From contig JANJXV010000013.1 of NCBI GenBank assembly GCA_024803745.1, positions 8,122,001 to 8,186,000 of the forward strand: 64,000 nt of DNA. The letters are read 5' to 3'. Source of the DNA: Megascapheus bottae (taxonomy: Eukaryota > Chordata > Mammalia > Rodentia > Geomyidae). A program made the position numbers and the translations under genes. The notes below the pieces were generated by a model, which worked only from the letters and a program-made list of their open reading frames with translations, was not told the origin of the DNA and did not search any database. This document shows, piece after piece, positions 43,014 to 55,101 of the stretch. The stretch's first letter is position 1; every line of letters begins with the position of its first letter.

Positions 43014-43284
43014 GTACACATACACACTTGGTGAGTCTTGCAGAACAATAAAGCATCGTGATGGAAACCTAAGTTCCATGCTGGGATTCTTGGTCTTTTT
43101 GGATTTGTTATCAGTTTCAAATTCTCAGAAGGTAGCCTTTTTAGAATGGATTTCAAAGACATATCTTTTTGGTGTAGTTTTAGACAGTCTGCCTTGCCCA
43201 TTGGCCTTTAAAGCTACTGAAAAGAGAGCTGTTTGACTTTAAAGATACATAGCAGTTTTCAAAAGCTGCTAAAACACACAAACA
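42762..43284 (-). repeat. 5' LTR of the class II ERV remnant
   Basis: The inner end is GGACAGGACA before AC and the PBS. TATATAAA (42891-42898) lies only 13 nt upstream of AATAAA (42872-42877) on the minus strand, so the poly(A) signal is in U3, before the likely start site. The outer end (TGTTTGTG at 43284) is a guess, because no second LTR is available to align. A (CA)n run interrupts U3 at 42980-43010. Confidence 0.6.
42980..43010. repeat. (CA)n microsatellite
   Basis: About 14 CA units inside the U3 part of the class II LTR. Confidence 0.95.
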
Positions 43285-43407
43285 TTCCCTTTCTTCCTCC
43301 TTCAATGTCTACATGAATGCTTTGGAACATCACTGCAGGGAACTGAAATGGAAGGACTCAAGCAAGGAAGTGAAGCCATCAAATCTTGCCTTTTAAAATA
43401 TTAATCT

Positions 43408-43645
43408 GGAGCCTGGCACTGGTAGCCCATGCCAGTAATTTTAGCAACTCAATATTCTGAGATCTGAAGATGGAAGTTCAAAGCTAGCCCAGAAAGGAAG
43501 GCCCATGAAACTGTCATCTCCAATAAACAACTCAAAGGCCAGAACTAGAGCTGTCTCTCAAGTTGTTGAATATCATCCTTCTGCACACAAGGGGCAATGG
43601 CAAGGCCCTGGATTTGAGACCCAGAACTGGCACCAAGAAGAAAAA
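43408..43645 (+). mobile_element. Dimeric B1/ID-type SINE, sense
   Basis: 'GCCTGGCACTGGTAGCCCAT', 'CTGAGATCTGAAGATGG', 'TCTCCAATAAACAACTCAAA', then a worn ID-like part ending 'CCAGAACTGGCACC' and an A/G tail. Confidence 0.8.
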
Positions 43646-44229
43646 AAGAATAAGAAGAAATCACTCAAGTCATAGTGTGGACTCTGGAGGGAGCCCTTCC
43701 ACATGAAAACCAGGAGAGGAAATTTGGCACTGTGTTAGCTCCTTCACTTAAAAGGATGCTGAGGGGTGGGCAAGAGACATGAGGAAGGAGTCATGCAGGA
43801 TGTCAAAAAAGTATTTGAGGAGCTGAGTTGCTGCAATATTATGATTTTAGATGACAGGGCTCCACGAAATGGGCTCCAGTTTTCCAGACTGCTTGAATGG
43901 TGCTCTCCCTTTACCTGACAGATAAAAAAATAGGTAATGAATTGTAGGTGCCTAATCAAAAGACAGACTGGGGATGATGTTTTATCCTTCTGAAGAAAAT
44001 AAATTATATCTCCCTTGTTTCCTCCTCCAGCTTAGAAAAAGAGTATGTCCTCTTTCCCTCAGTTATTGGTTCACTCAAATCTTGAGATGGTGATAGGCCA
44101 TTTTACAAATGCCACATCCATGAATGAATATTTCCACAGTCTTGATGGATTAGAATGGCCTTCCCAACTATGTAAGATAGAAAATGGTCTTAACTGGTAA
44201 TTAGCAGAGCCTGAACTAAAATGGCTTAA
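43646..44229. other. Non-coding, nothing recognised
   Basis: A frame at 43744-43959 (minus) has no recognisable domain. Confidence 0.5.
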
Positions 44230-45235
44230 ATATGGAAGAATTACTTCTTGACATTAAAAAAGTTCTGATGCACATGAAGAAATGCTTAACTTCTCTGGCC
44301 ATAAAAGAAATGAAACTGAAAACAATTTTGAGATTCCTCCTCACTCCAGTTAGAATGACCATTATCAAGAAATGTAATAACAACAGATGCTGGTGGGAGT
44401 GTGACCAGGAGGGATGGATACTACACTGTTGGTGGGAGTGCAAACTCATTCAACCACTATGGAAAGCAGTATGGCAGTTCCTCAAAAGACTAAACATAGA
44501 ACTCCCCTATGACCCAGCAATTCCACTACTTGGCGTTTACCCAAATGTCCAGAAGCAAGGGCATACTAAAGCCACTAGACAGTAATGTCCACTGCAGCAT
44601 TATTTACCATAGCAAAGATATGGAACCAACCCAGATGCCCCTCAGTAGATGATTGGATCAAGAAGATATGGTACTTATACACAATGGAATTCTATGCTGC
44701 CATCGGAAAGAATGACATTGCCCCATTTGTGAGGAAACGGAAAGACTTATAAAAAATCATATTGAAGTAAGCAAGACCCAAAGGAACATAGGCTCAGGGT
44801 TTTCCCTCATTTTTAATAATTAGAAGACATATAGGACTCTCCTAGCAGAGGATTACAATAGCTCAAAATCTAGGTGCATAAGATCATATAGGATGAGACT
44901 AAATGAAAAGATCTCTAGTATATGGAAACAAGAGTTTTATTTTGTGTGTTGTTCTTAATGTATTATGTTATTTCTCTTTACTTTTTATGCTCTTTGATTA
45001 ATCTTATATTGCTACCGTGTCTGACTTTGTTACCTGGTATATTGTATATATGTTCATTTGTTTATTTGAAATAGGAAAGGGGGGAAATAAGATGATTGGG
45101 AGAGGGTTGGGGGAGGGAAACAGGGAAAAAAACATGAGAAGAGGTATCAATGTGTGAAAAGTAATGCACCTACTACCTGGCGAATGTAACTGTTACCCCT
45201 CTGTACCTTATCCAGTCAATAAAAAAGAAAAACAT
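44230..45235 (+). mobile_element. 5'-truncated LINE-1 3' end, sense
   Basis: The ORF2 C-terminus runs as a 117-codon open stretch (44232-44585) with 'MHMKKCLTSLAIKEMKLKT' and 'LPYDPAIPLLGVYP'. It then frameshifts and passes into the 3' UTR with the G-rich block (45076-45125), ending 'CCAGTCAATAAAAAAG'. The tail differs from the younger family and contains a real AATAAA. It belongs to a slightly different subfamily from the copy at 15171. Confidence 0.88.
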
Positions 45236-45309
45236 TATATTAAAAACAGAAAATAATGGTAGTTCTGGAAAAGTTGTAAAGTCATAAATCCTCAATTAAT
45301 TTTCATCAG

Positions 45310-45585
45310 ATTTTTTTTATTGTCAGGGTAATGTATAAAGGGGTTACAGTTACATTCGTCAGGTACTAGGTGCATTACTTCACACACATTGATAACCCTT
45401 GTCCCCATTTCTCTCCCCAACCCCTCCCAATCATATTGTTTCCCCCTTCCCTTTCCTATTTCAAATAAACAAACATATATACAATATACCAGGTAACAAA
45501 GTCAGATACAGTAACAATATGAGATTAACCATAAAGGCAAAAAAAGAGAAGAGAAATAACATAGTATATTAAGAACAACAATTTT
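45310..45585 (-). mobile_element. 5'-truncated LINE-1 tail, antisense
   Basis: Reversed L1 3' UTR only, about 275 bp. The flanks AATTTTCATCAG (45297-45308) and AATTTTATCAAG (from about 45580) look like a worn target-site duplication. It lies tail to tail with the L1 ending at 45235. Confidence 0.82.
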
Positions 45586-45799
45586 ATCAAGCATTTTCTA
45601 ACATTAAAGACAAAAATCTAGTAGATGGACATGTTACTATCATATTCACATTTTAGGATGAAATAAGTAGGAAGTAAAAATATATCTCTACACATTCTCT
45701 ACCTCAGACCTCCTGGGAAGTCATCTTCAATATTCTGTCTTACAACTTATCCTTCTTTCTTATTGGCTAACCCAATACATAAGGGGGCTGGAAAAGGTA

Positions 45800-45830
45800 A
45801 AATGGCCATTTTTTTAATATATGTTTTATT

Positions 45831-45865
<35 letters not shown>

Positions 45866-46068
45866 TTGCCAGTCCTGGGCTTAAGCTCAGGGCCTGAGCA
45901 CTGTCCTTGGACTTTCTCAAGGCTAGAGCTCTACCACTTGAGCCTCAGCACCACTTCTGGCTTTTTTCTATGTATGTGGTACCGAGGAATCGAACCCAGG
46001 TCTTCATGCATGCTAGGCAAGCACTTTAACCACTAGGCCAAACTCCTGGCCCAAATGGCCATTTTTTT
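45800..46068 (-). mobile_element. ID-like SINE, antisense, with 16-bp target-site duplication
   Basis: A full ID-type copy (45867-46052): reversed B box GGAATCGAACCC and reversed head 'CATGCTAGGCAAGCAC', 'CCACTAGGCCAAACTCC'. Its tail is a long (TAAA)n, seen on plus as (TTTA)n at 45830-45866. Identical AAATGGCCATTTTTTT flanks lie at 45800-45815 and 46053-46068. The B box keeps its CpG, so this is a young copy. Confidence 0.93.
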
Positions 46069-49000
46069 TGTATTACAGTGCTACCTAGAAAATATTTTTA
46101 AAAGTGAGACAAGCCAGGTTATATTTTTAAAAGAATTACCTACAGCGGCTTGGTTTGTGGCACATTGACTTCTACCTTTTCTAGTTCTGCTCAAGATTGA
46201 ACTAAAGTCAAAATTAGTCACCACTTCCTTGAGGATAACACAAAGTTAGCTCTCCTATCAGAGAGCTCATTCTTCTAGAATGTGTGCAATATTTTCTGTT
46301 TCACACATTTCACAATTGCTTCTGTGTTTTTTTCCTCCTTTCCTCATTGCTGTAAAATATTTGGAAATATACTGAATTGGTTAATTCCTGTGCCCCTTTT
46401 GATTTCCTCAGAGTCTGATATCATCCTTGGCCTCTTCCAGGAACTTTGGAGGAATTCTGTATAACCTTAGGTTCTGAAAATCAGCTGTAAGAGATTGTTA
46501 AGCCCAGATGAGTGGACTTCACTTTCTATCTACTTCAACAGATCTCGATACAGTTTCTAAGAACATGCATTTTTCATATAATATTGGAGTTGGTAAATCT
46601 GCTGGGCTGAATGGTACATGGGAAAAGTGATAAAAAGACATCTTAGGAAGTACTCATTTACTGGATCTCAAGATAGTTCTTTAGTCCCAGCCTAGCTAGC
46701 TGTCTTCCTCTCAAGGGCATTATGTTTTCTTATAAGCTACCTCCCTGCCATCTTCCTAGTAGCTGGAGTAACTTGGAAGTTTGTGAATTGATGTGCCTTG
46801 CATGATAAATGGGTGACAGGCTGCTAAAAGCCACGTTCTTAGTCTAGACTCATCACAAGATTCGGTCTACTCAGCCTCAGCCTTTACCCATTTCTCATTA
46901 CAAAGTGCCTTCATGATACATGCTACCCCTCCTTCTTATCCTCACCACTTCTTGTAGCCTGCCCAATGCCACCGACTCCCCTGCCAGTCTAGGTGAGTGC
47001 TGCTCTCTTCTGGGACGTCACATTCCTGATAAGAGTCCCTTCTTGCTGGGAGAACTGCTAATTCCACACAAATCCTCCCAGCAGTATTTATGAAATATTT
47101 CTGTTGAACTAAAAGGTTTGCTCCAGGCCAATAATTATTGTCACTAACATTTAGATAAGTTGATCGTTCCCTAACTCTGTATTTCTCTGTGTTCCATTGC
47201 CTCATGATGGTGTAAGATAGAGAGGAATAAGAAATTGCAGTCCAAATGGCCTTTGCTAATGATGCCGACTGCTTCATTTAGGATGGTTTCTACAGCCCAT
47301 GAAGCTAGATAGTATAAGCTGTGTTCCCATAACTCCATGGTCTTCATGACTCTGGATTGGGGAGTGATGATCCTCAACGTTTTGGATTCTCATTTAGGCC
47401 TTTGAGAATGAAAACATAGTCCTGCTCCTTCTTATGAGCAAGATTTGGCTCAAGTGGGGTCACAAGCCTACCTGCTTTTCCTGTATAGCTTCCTTTCTCT
47501 TCTGATTTGGTCACTATCAATCTGACCTAGAATCTGGGATCTCAAGGTCCAACCTAGAGCTCTCACAGTGCTTCCAGAGTATGTCAATATCCCCCACGCT
47601 TTCTCTGAAAGAACTGCCTGGCTATGTATTGTCAACCATTTTGCATTTTTTTCAACCAGGCTTAGATATGTATTATAGCCAGTAAATTTTTGTCAGACAG
47701 TCTGATGCAGTGATGTGCAAGGAACTTTGTTATCAGGAAAATGAGTCCTAGTACTATGCATGTTAGGCACTGTAGGTTGAGAGCAAGCAGAACTGGATAC
47801 AGGAATTCAGACTGAAGGCAGTGGGGGCCACTGTATATTAGAGGAGCAGAAAAACTATGGGAAAGCCATAGGGTTCTTTGAGTGCCACTAAGCAGGCATT
47901 GTTTTACAGATGTGATGAGCACCATGTTCAGAAGGAAAGGATCAGGACAAAGGGGCAGTCTCTTCAACTTCTGATTGTCGGCATTACAAAGGAGCCCCAC
48001 AGAGGACATTGCTCAGCCAAAGGGACTTTCAGCCTATTGCATTCCTAACTGTCTATCTCTTGTTTTGTATTGTGAAAAGAAGGAAAATCCAGAAAGATGG
48101 AAAAAAATGTACTTCTGTAATTGTTAACATTTTGAGATGTTTGCTTATCACTGCACTGTCTCTTTTCCTCACAACACAGAGACAGAGAGGATGAGCTTAT
48201 GAATTAATTGAAGTAACTGGCAGAGTCAGGAATCCATTGATGCCCACACTGTCAGAAACTCATACTGTCTACTGAAGTATATGAATGGTTATGAAATTAA
48301 ACCTGTTTTTACTAACTAGTATGCAAATGTCCCCTGGCCCAGTGAGCTCAGTAGGGAGTGGCTAGCAATTGGTCCTGAAAGGTGGAATCTGTATCTCCAC
48401 ACCAGTCTTCCTTATCCACAGCCTATCCTAAAAACAGGAAGTTACAGCCACAGAGAAAATTTGGTAATCATTTTCTTTGGACATCCAAGACATACTTAAA
48501 GATAACATGAGATGATACTGACACTTAGGAATGTTCTCCCTATTTTATAGAGAAGAATGGTCATTCGTAGACCAATGCATGTTTTGGGGGGCCACAGCAC
48601 TAGAGGTATTCAGTAAAGGAGTAGGCCTGCTATTCGTTTGTGGCACTGGACACTATAATTTCTCTACATCGCTGCAGAATTGCAAAAAATAAAATGTAGG
48701 AAAGCCCCTTTAAGGAAGTGTTTTGAACACTGTACAGTGCTAAATTATTAAGAAGGCTTCATCAAAAAGATTTGTGTATAAATCATCAAAGTGGTCTGGC
48801 TCAATGTTTTCTATTTCTTATTTTTATTTTAATATAGTCCAGACTGCCAAGCATAACGGGCAGGCCATCACCATTTTCACGGAAATTGCCTAGTACCTCC
48901 TACTTCTTCACCTTTTCTGAAAATATTTCCCCTCTGTCATGCCATTGATTCTTATATCATTCTGAAGCAACACCTCCTCGAGAAATCATCTTGGATTTTC

Positions 49001-50019
49001 TTTCATTGAAGGAGACTTTTCGGTCTCCTCTAAACCATAAAATCAATCTTTCTTTGATTGAGGAATTGAGGATTGGGGTTAAAAAAATTCTATATGAAAT
49101 TCCTTACCTATGAAACATAGAAGTACCTTGGAAGTAGCTGTATTTGATTCATGACTTGCCCTGTACCTATTTTACTGGATATATATATATATATATATAT
49201 ACTACACTATATAGTACTGAATATATTTATATTACTGCAAATATTAAGATGACATATATCTCCTCAACTACCTTTTTATTTTAAGCAATAGAATCCATAT
49301 CCCAAATGGCTTAAACCATAAGGGAACTTATGATATCATATAAATAGTTGAAGAAGAAGTTCTAATATAGCCCAAAGAAGGTCCGTATTGTAGTCACTAC
49401 CAACACTGAGTAAAGTTCACTTCTATTCAAATATGATAATTCAGGCCTCAACTAGTAAACTGAAGAGTACACGTGAGAGGAGATAGTTGTTACCAGAGGG
49501 ATTTCATGCTTTCAAAGACAGAGCTTTGAACCACTGGAGTTGTTTTCATGATTGTTATACTCTTTAAGTATTGTCCAGCAGAAATTACTGCAAGCAGGAA
49601 ATATTCTACTCTGAACTAGCCAAATCAGAAACTGCCAACTGTGAGTGCAACTAGGGAAAAAAGTTGTATTTTACTTAATTTTAATTTATTTAAATTTACA
49701 TAGCACATGAGAATGGCAAGTTATTCTTTCAGACAGAGTAGGACAATGAAGAAGAAGATAGAATCAGAATTCCCTGAGTTACATGAATTACAGGGGACAG
49801 AAAGGAGGAAGGGGGAAGTTTGGGTTCTTCTTGGAATGAAGAGTTGGGAAGGTATGATTCTGTATCATTGCTGTACCAAGTACTCAGAAACCACAACAGA
49901 GATATCATCTGAAAGCCTTCTTAGACAGCCTGACCTTATGTCACATACTCTATGGGAATCTGAAATCTAAAAAGATGCTTGTCTACTCAAACTTACGATT
50001 TGGTTTAAAGATTTGCAGT
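46069..50019. other. Long non-coding stretch, nothing firmly recognised
   Basis: The longest frame is 115 codons (47662-48009, minus) and has no recognisable family. An (AT)n run lies at about 49179-49201. 48180-48270 has a faint reversed-MIR sound. No exon, promoter or RNA gene could be supported. Confidence 0.5.
49179..49201. repeat. (AT)n microsatellite
   Basis: About 11 AT units. Confidence 0.9.
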
Positions 50020-50210
50020 CAGAATGACTCAGATTCCAGGCTTTCTCTGCCACAAGCAAAATAGAATTAAGATAGCCAGTTTACTTTCCAACTGTCTAAA
50101 TTAAATTTCTCTACCTCTATGAATGGTATATTTACCTCTTATAGTTATTGTGACTTTTAAATAAAGTATTGTGCATAAATGAACAATAGTGCAGCACTGA
50201 ACATTTATTA
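50020..50210 (+). mobile_element. Probable MIR, sense
   Basis: 'ACTCAGATTCCAGGCTTTCT', 'AAATTTCTCTACCTCTATGA', 'GGTATATTTACCTCTTATAG' follow the MIR order (tRNA-like head, core, 3' part). Confidence 0.55.
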
Positions 50211-50327
50211 TAGAGTCATAGAAATAGTTTTTCTGTCATCGCCTCAAAAACAGTGCTATATGCATGGAAAAGAATCCTAGCCTTGGCCAAGAACTGAAAT
50301 TAATAGTTTTAAATAATGTAGACTGGG

Positions 50328-50540
50328 ATTTAGAGTGTGGACTAGTGGTCAAGTGCTTGCCTAGCATGCATGAAGCACTGGGTTCAATTCCTCAGTACCA
50401 CATACACAGAAAAATGCCAGAATCGGTGCTGTGGCTCAAGTGGTAGAGCACTAGCCTTGAGAAAGCCCAAGGACTGTGCTCAGGCCCTGAGTTCAAGCCC
50501 CACTACTGGCAAAAATAAATAAATAAATAAATAATATAGA
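50328..50540 (+). mobile_element. ID-like tRNA-derived SINE, sense
   Basis: A-box region GTGGACTAGTGGTCAAGTG, B box GGGTTCAATTCC, body 'GTGGCTCAAGTGGTAGAGCA', 'CCTGAGTTCAAGCCCC' and an (AAAT)n tail. The copy is well preserved. Confidence 0.9.
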
Positions 50541-50569
50541 ATGATTTACTAAGAAAAATAAAAACTGAT

Positions 50570-50745
50570 TGAAGCTAGATATCAATAGTTTACACATATT
50601 ACCTTAACGTCACGAATTTAAGATACTAAAGACTGTTGTTCAAATCCAGCCCCACAGAAAACAGCATGAACCTCCATCTCTAACTAACCTGCCTGCAAAA
50701 GACAAAGATGAAAGCACAGTTCAAATGTTAAAGCACCAGTGTAAT
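50570..50745 (+). mobile_element. Possible worn dimeric SINE, sense
   Basis: 'GTTGTTCAAATCCAGCCCCA', 'CCATCTCTAACTAACC' and 'GTTCAAATGTTAAAGCACC' echo the dimeric SINE. Strongly diverged. Confidence 0.4.
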
Positions 50746-50788
50746 AAGCAATCATGCAGACTGAATATGCAACTGAATACTGCCATTG

Positions 50789-50815
50789 AGAAAGAGAGAA
50801 AGAGAGAGCACGAGC

Positions 50816-50890
<75 letters not shown>
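50789..50890. repeat. (GA)n microsatellite
   Basis: About 100 bp of GA units, almost pure purine on the plus strand, with CGAG interruptions near its start. Confidence 0.97.
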
Positions 50891-50895
<5 letters not shown>

Positions 50896-51399
50896 CGTTA
50901 CATTTTATACAAAGGATCAGGACAATATGTAACTTAAATAATTTTTGAAATGGATCCTCTTTCCCAGAACTTCCTTCTTAGGGTAGAAATGAAAAAGATA
51001 CACATATTTTTCATTAATGTCTTTCAGATTGTTCGGCTCTGAGTTTTCAAAGCCCTACAATTGTCCTCTGCTGCCATATCTTTGCCCCAACTATCTTTAG
51101 AATCATTTGTAAAATAAAAACAAAACAAAATGAAACAAAATCCCCAAACCCCACCACTGATGTGCACACTTTAAATGCAACACTTATGCAAGAGATACAT
51201 TCCTGGCTTTATTGGTTTCTTAAGTTTTCGGGTATTTTTTCATCGTCCTCATAGCTGACTTTGATCTCACCAGCTCTAGACAGCCAGACTTAAAGCTTTC
51301 CCAGTACTTTCTTTTGTTCCTCTATTGTGAGACAGATGACATGTCACTTTTCATTTATGTCCCTTGGACATTATTCAGAAGCCTGGTATGTGGAGAAGT
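50891..51399. other. Non-coding, nothing recognised
   Basis: A CAAAA-rich patch lies at 51115-51150. Confidence 0.5.
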
Positions 51400-51540
51400 A
51401 TAGTGGAGGGCCTGTGTTCTAGGAATCAGAAAGAGAACATTCTATCCCTCTGGCCTTAAGTGATCTGAGGTATGATCTTGGGTTATGAACTTCTCTAACT
51501 TGCTATCCCCCATCTGAAAAAACAAAACAAATCTGTTTAA
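51400..51540 (+). mobile_element. Possible MIR, sense
   Basis: 'GATCTTGGGTTATGAACTTC', 'TAACTTGCTATCCCCCATCT' and 'GAAAAAAC' follow the MIR core order. Diverged. Confidence 0.45.
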
Positions 51541-52039
51541 CAGTATAAAACTTAAAGCATTCTGGAATTGTAAGATATCATTTTCATTTCCTATTATTCC
51601 CATTTTCCTTTATTCATAAATGCATTTTGCCTACCTATTATAAAATTTATTTAGTGTCAGAGAAATGACAAAACACAAACTCCCTGGCCACTAGGATTGA
51701 GGGTCAAAGATGGCACACAGAAGAGAAGACTGAGCGAATTTTAAAGCAATGCACCGCCATCAGAATGTCTACTATGAGGAATGAGCCGAGATCTAGAGAG
51801 ATGAGTAGAAACCCATCAGACAAATAAAAGAAGAGCTCCATACAGGATGATAAACAACATATTCACAACAAATGTAACTTTTATTTCACTCAGTTTAAAG
51901 AAGTGAGTAAAATGTTTTTCCTATGCTAATACAAAGCAGAAAAATATGCCCAGTTCCAATCCCAGAATTCCTTCTTCATAGTGTAATCTTACCTAGTAGA
52001 CTTGACAACTGACAGAAGAGAAATTCAGAAACAGGGCAC
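51541..52039. other. Non-coding, nothing recognised
   Basis: No family or exon recognised. Confidence 0.5.
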
Positions 52040-52135
52040 CAGTGTCCCGAAGGTCATACAGGTGATTAGGAGCAAAACTAAAGTCTACTAATGCCCAAGT
52101 CCAGTGCTTTCTTCTTTTAATCATCCTGTCTGCCA
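52040..52135 (-). mobile_element. Probable MIR/MIR3 fragment, antisense
   Basis: 'GAAGGTCATACAGGTGATTA' and 'GCCCAAGTCCAGTGCTTTCT' are the reversed MIR tRNA-like region. Confidence 0.5.
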
Positions 52136-54614
52136 GTGCCAGAGGCCAGGTGACAATTTCACATTCCTGGTAGCAAGACTCTTCTGTCAACACCAAACAC
52201 AAAGGCACAGCGAGTACTCCTCCACTGGACATGGGCCATTTGTCAACAGATTCTGTGTAATGGATGTTTGCTATGAAGGGGAATTTTTAAAAAATGAGAT
52301 CTGGGAGTTCTTGGCATATTCCCACTTGGCACCACATCCATTTAGCTTCCCAGAGTACTTATGCTTAAGGAAAGCTTAATTAAAACCAAGTCAATGGAGC
52401 GCTCTCTGAGAAGCTAATAAGACAACACAAATAAATTAGGCTTTTCCCTCTTCTCCCCATTTGCTATTGTGCCACACTCAATCTAACTTTTTATTCCATG
52501 AATATATACTTAATCACCAAGTTTTCTTCATTCCTTGGCTGCATAAAGATTGACATGATGTGTGATACTTTGGAAAATTAATAGTTTATATAATTATGAC
52601 ATGCCATAACTATTAAGAGGAAGTGAGTAAAAATGACTGTTGGACATGAAATTCAACTCTGAGACAAAGTCTTTGTGTTAAGGCAGTGATATATGATAAT
52701 GGTAATCAAGTGCTAAATGTGTTGTTGGGACCTTTGCAGTAGGTGGGATGTTTAAAATTTTCTATTTTTACTGCCAAGACATCCTTCTTACCCTTAGTTT
52801 CCTCCTCAATCCAAATTGAGGTATTGCCTGTTAGATTTGCTTACCACAGACTTGTATAAAAATCACTATTGTATATTTTGAAATGTTTCAAGATGATGGC
52901 ACCAGTAGCCCTGTGGACTAGGAGAAAGTGTCTTGAACTAGTTTAAATTGAATATCCAGAAGGGCCCTTTCCAAGCAGGTGATGTTTTAGCAGAATTGTG
53001 TATCGAAGAAGAGTCAGTAAGGTAAATGCCTAAGGAGATAGATATTCTATGGACAGGGACCAGAGCTACACATTCCTCAGGGACTTAGGAGCAAGACAAG
53101 GAGGGAAAACTCACATGCTTCTGACTGGTGCAGTGAGAGCACCACAGGCTAGGAGAGAGGCAGCTGGAGACTGGATATGGTCACTTTTCCTGAAGATCAA
53201 TGGAGGGAATTCAGGATGACTCGAAGGCAATGGAAAGCCCTGGAGTGATTGACCCCAACTTGGTTTCTATGTGAATGTTACCAAGTCTCTTCCCCTCCCT
53301 GTCCATGCCGCTTCAACAAAATCAAACTAATGATGCCAAATGTAAGTTTTATTAGAGAACCACATGCTATTTTTCATTCCTTAATACTTGACCACAGACA
53401 GATAGGGAACCCATTTTTGACTGTGTTCCTTGCTGACAGTGACCTCATTTTCTTGGTTATGTACGTCAATTCAGTTCACCCCAAGAGGACCTACTGGGAA
53501 GGTAGAAGGATAGCAGATAAGATAAGCAGGCATAGCTCAAAAAAAAAACTGTAGCTCTATTACTACTAACCATTTTATCTCTGTGAATCAGCTAAGCTTC
53601 ATATTTCTTCAAGTATTTTTTTTCTAATCATCAGACACTATAACTCCTTTGGCCCTAAGAAGCTCCTGTTCAAGTCCACGTCAGAGGACCTGGGTGCCAA
53701 ATTACACTGTACTTACATCTCCTGGCTCTGAATCTGAAAGTTGAGCCAGAAGCCTTCCCTAACAGCATGTGTTCTGAGCACCCAGATAACCATCCAGGAG
53801 GTCGAACAACCCTTCTGGAAGCCATCGAGGCAGATGACCGGTCTTAGAAGTAGATAGCAGGTATTTTAACTCATCTATCTTGAAATAACAGTAATAGAAC
53901 AAAACACTGTTACTTCAGGTACACTTACTATGCTTTTACAGAGAATGCCTGACAGCCGTGCCTGAAGTGGAAAAAAGCAGAGAAGGTGAGCAGGGTGCAT
54001 GTGAGATATAATAAGTTCTTAAATATGCTTTGTAGACACAAGTTTGCCTCCTTCTTCTTTTCAGAATATACCCAACTGACAATGCAGACCTTACAAATTC
54101 AACATAAACTTCTTAACTACAGCAACCTATCATTCCTCTTTTACTTTCCTCTTTCTCCTCCTTCATTTCTGCTTAACTCATATGCATACATGCATATGTA
54201 CATATATAAACATACATGGATATTATATGTACATCTATATATATTATGTATATGATTTTTGTATGTTTCTTTTGTCTCATCATCCATTTTTTCCATCTCT
54301 TGTATGACATTCAACAAAGGTTTGAAAAATTACTAGGTGCCTATTGAAAACCAGAATTTTTTACTGGCTACATTGTCACTGGATAAATACAGACACACAA
54401 AGGAGAAAGTGACATGTCTTAGACTTGGAGGCATACAAAGGAAGAAGTTTTGAACTTCATTGGGGATAGCATAAAAGCTCTATTCCTAAATACCTATATT
54501 TATTCCCATATTTATTTCTATTGGAATAAATAGATAAGTAGTTTAGTCCAAAGCAAACAAAGAAGTAAATGTACATTGAAATTAAGACTAAAGCTAAAGG
54601 AAAGGCCAGGGTGT
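52136..54614. other. Long non-coding stretch, nothing recognised
   Basis: The frames at 52104-52379 and 53249-53554 have no recognisable domain. A TATG/CATA-rich patch lies at 54175-54260. Confidence 0.5.
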
Positions 54615-54979
54615 AAAACTTTAGTATCCAACCTCCAGGATAAGGAAATAAAAGCCATATAATGAGTGATTGTTGTCCTTAATGTACTGTTATCTCTCAT
54701 CTCTTTTGCTATCCCTTGGTTATCTCATATTGTTACAATATTTCACCTTGTTATTTGATATATTTTACATGTGCTTAATTGGTTATTTGAAATTGGATAG
54801 GGAAGGGGGGAAATCAAGATGAGCATGGAGGGAGAGGGAGGGAAATGTGGACCATGTCATGAGAAAGGGTATCAATGTTTGTGAAGCAATGCACCGTCTA
54901 TCTGGTGAATATAATGTAACCATTCTGTTAATTGCAATTTAAAAAAAATGAAAAAAATGAAAAAAAACTTTAGTATCCA
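54615..54979 (+). mobile_element. 5'-truncated LINE-1 tail, sense, with perfect 16-bp target-site duplication
   Basis: It contains only the L1 3' UTR (54631 to about 54963), with its G-rich block and A-rich tail. Identical AAAACTTTAGTATCCA flanks lie at 54615-54630 and 54964-54979. Confidence 0.95.
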
Positions 54980-55101
54980 TAAAGTTAAGACTCCAAACTG
55001 CAGGTCAGAAAGCTTTCAACCATGCTTAGGAAGGTTTACTCATGATGCAGCAGATGGAAACCCTCTAAGGAATGGTATCATTAAAACTGTGCTTCAAAAA
55101 T

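Larger units (their letters stand above)
40485..43284 (-). mobile_element. Class II (betaretrovirus-like) ERV remnant, antisense
   Basis: In element order it has a 5' LTR (about 43284-42762), a PBS for tRNA-Lys (42759-42742), a leader with a GGTAAGT splice-donor-like site, a matrix start (42594-42376), about 1.4 kb in which I recognise no gag or pol, and a broken integrase (40965-40485). No env and no 3' LTR were found, so the left end is a truncation or deletion. The mix of a matrix start, non-coding middle and pol end recalls non-autonomous elements of the ETn kind, but the relationship is not shown. Confidence 0.75.

Noticed and set aside
46942..47377. Two overlapping minus-strand frames of 111 and 68 codons
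   Set aside because: No domain and no link between the frames. No family recognised.
47662..48009. 115-codon minus-strand frame rich in hydrophobic residues
   Set aside because: No transmembrane-family motif that I recognise, no splice or promoter context. A frame of this length is expected by chance in 64 kb.
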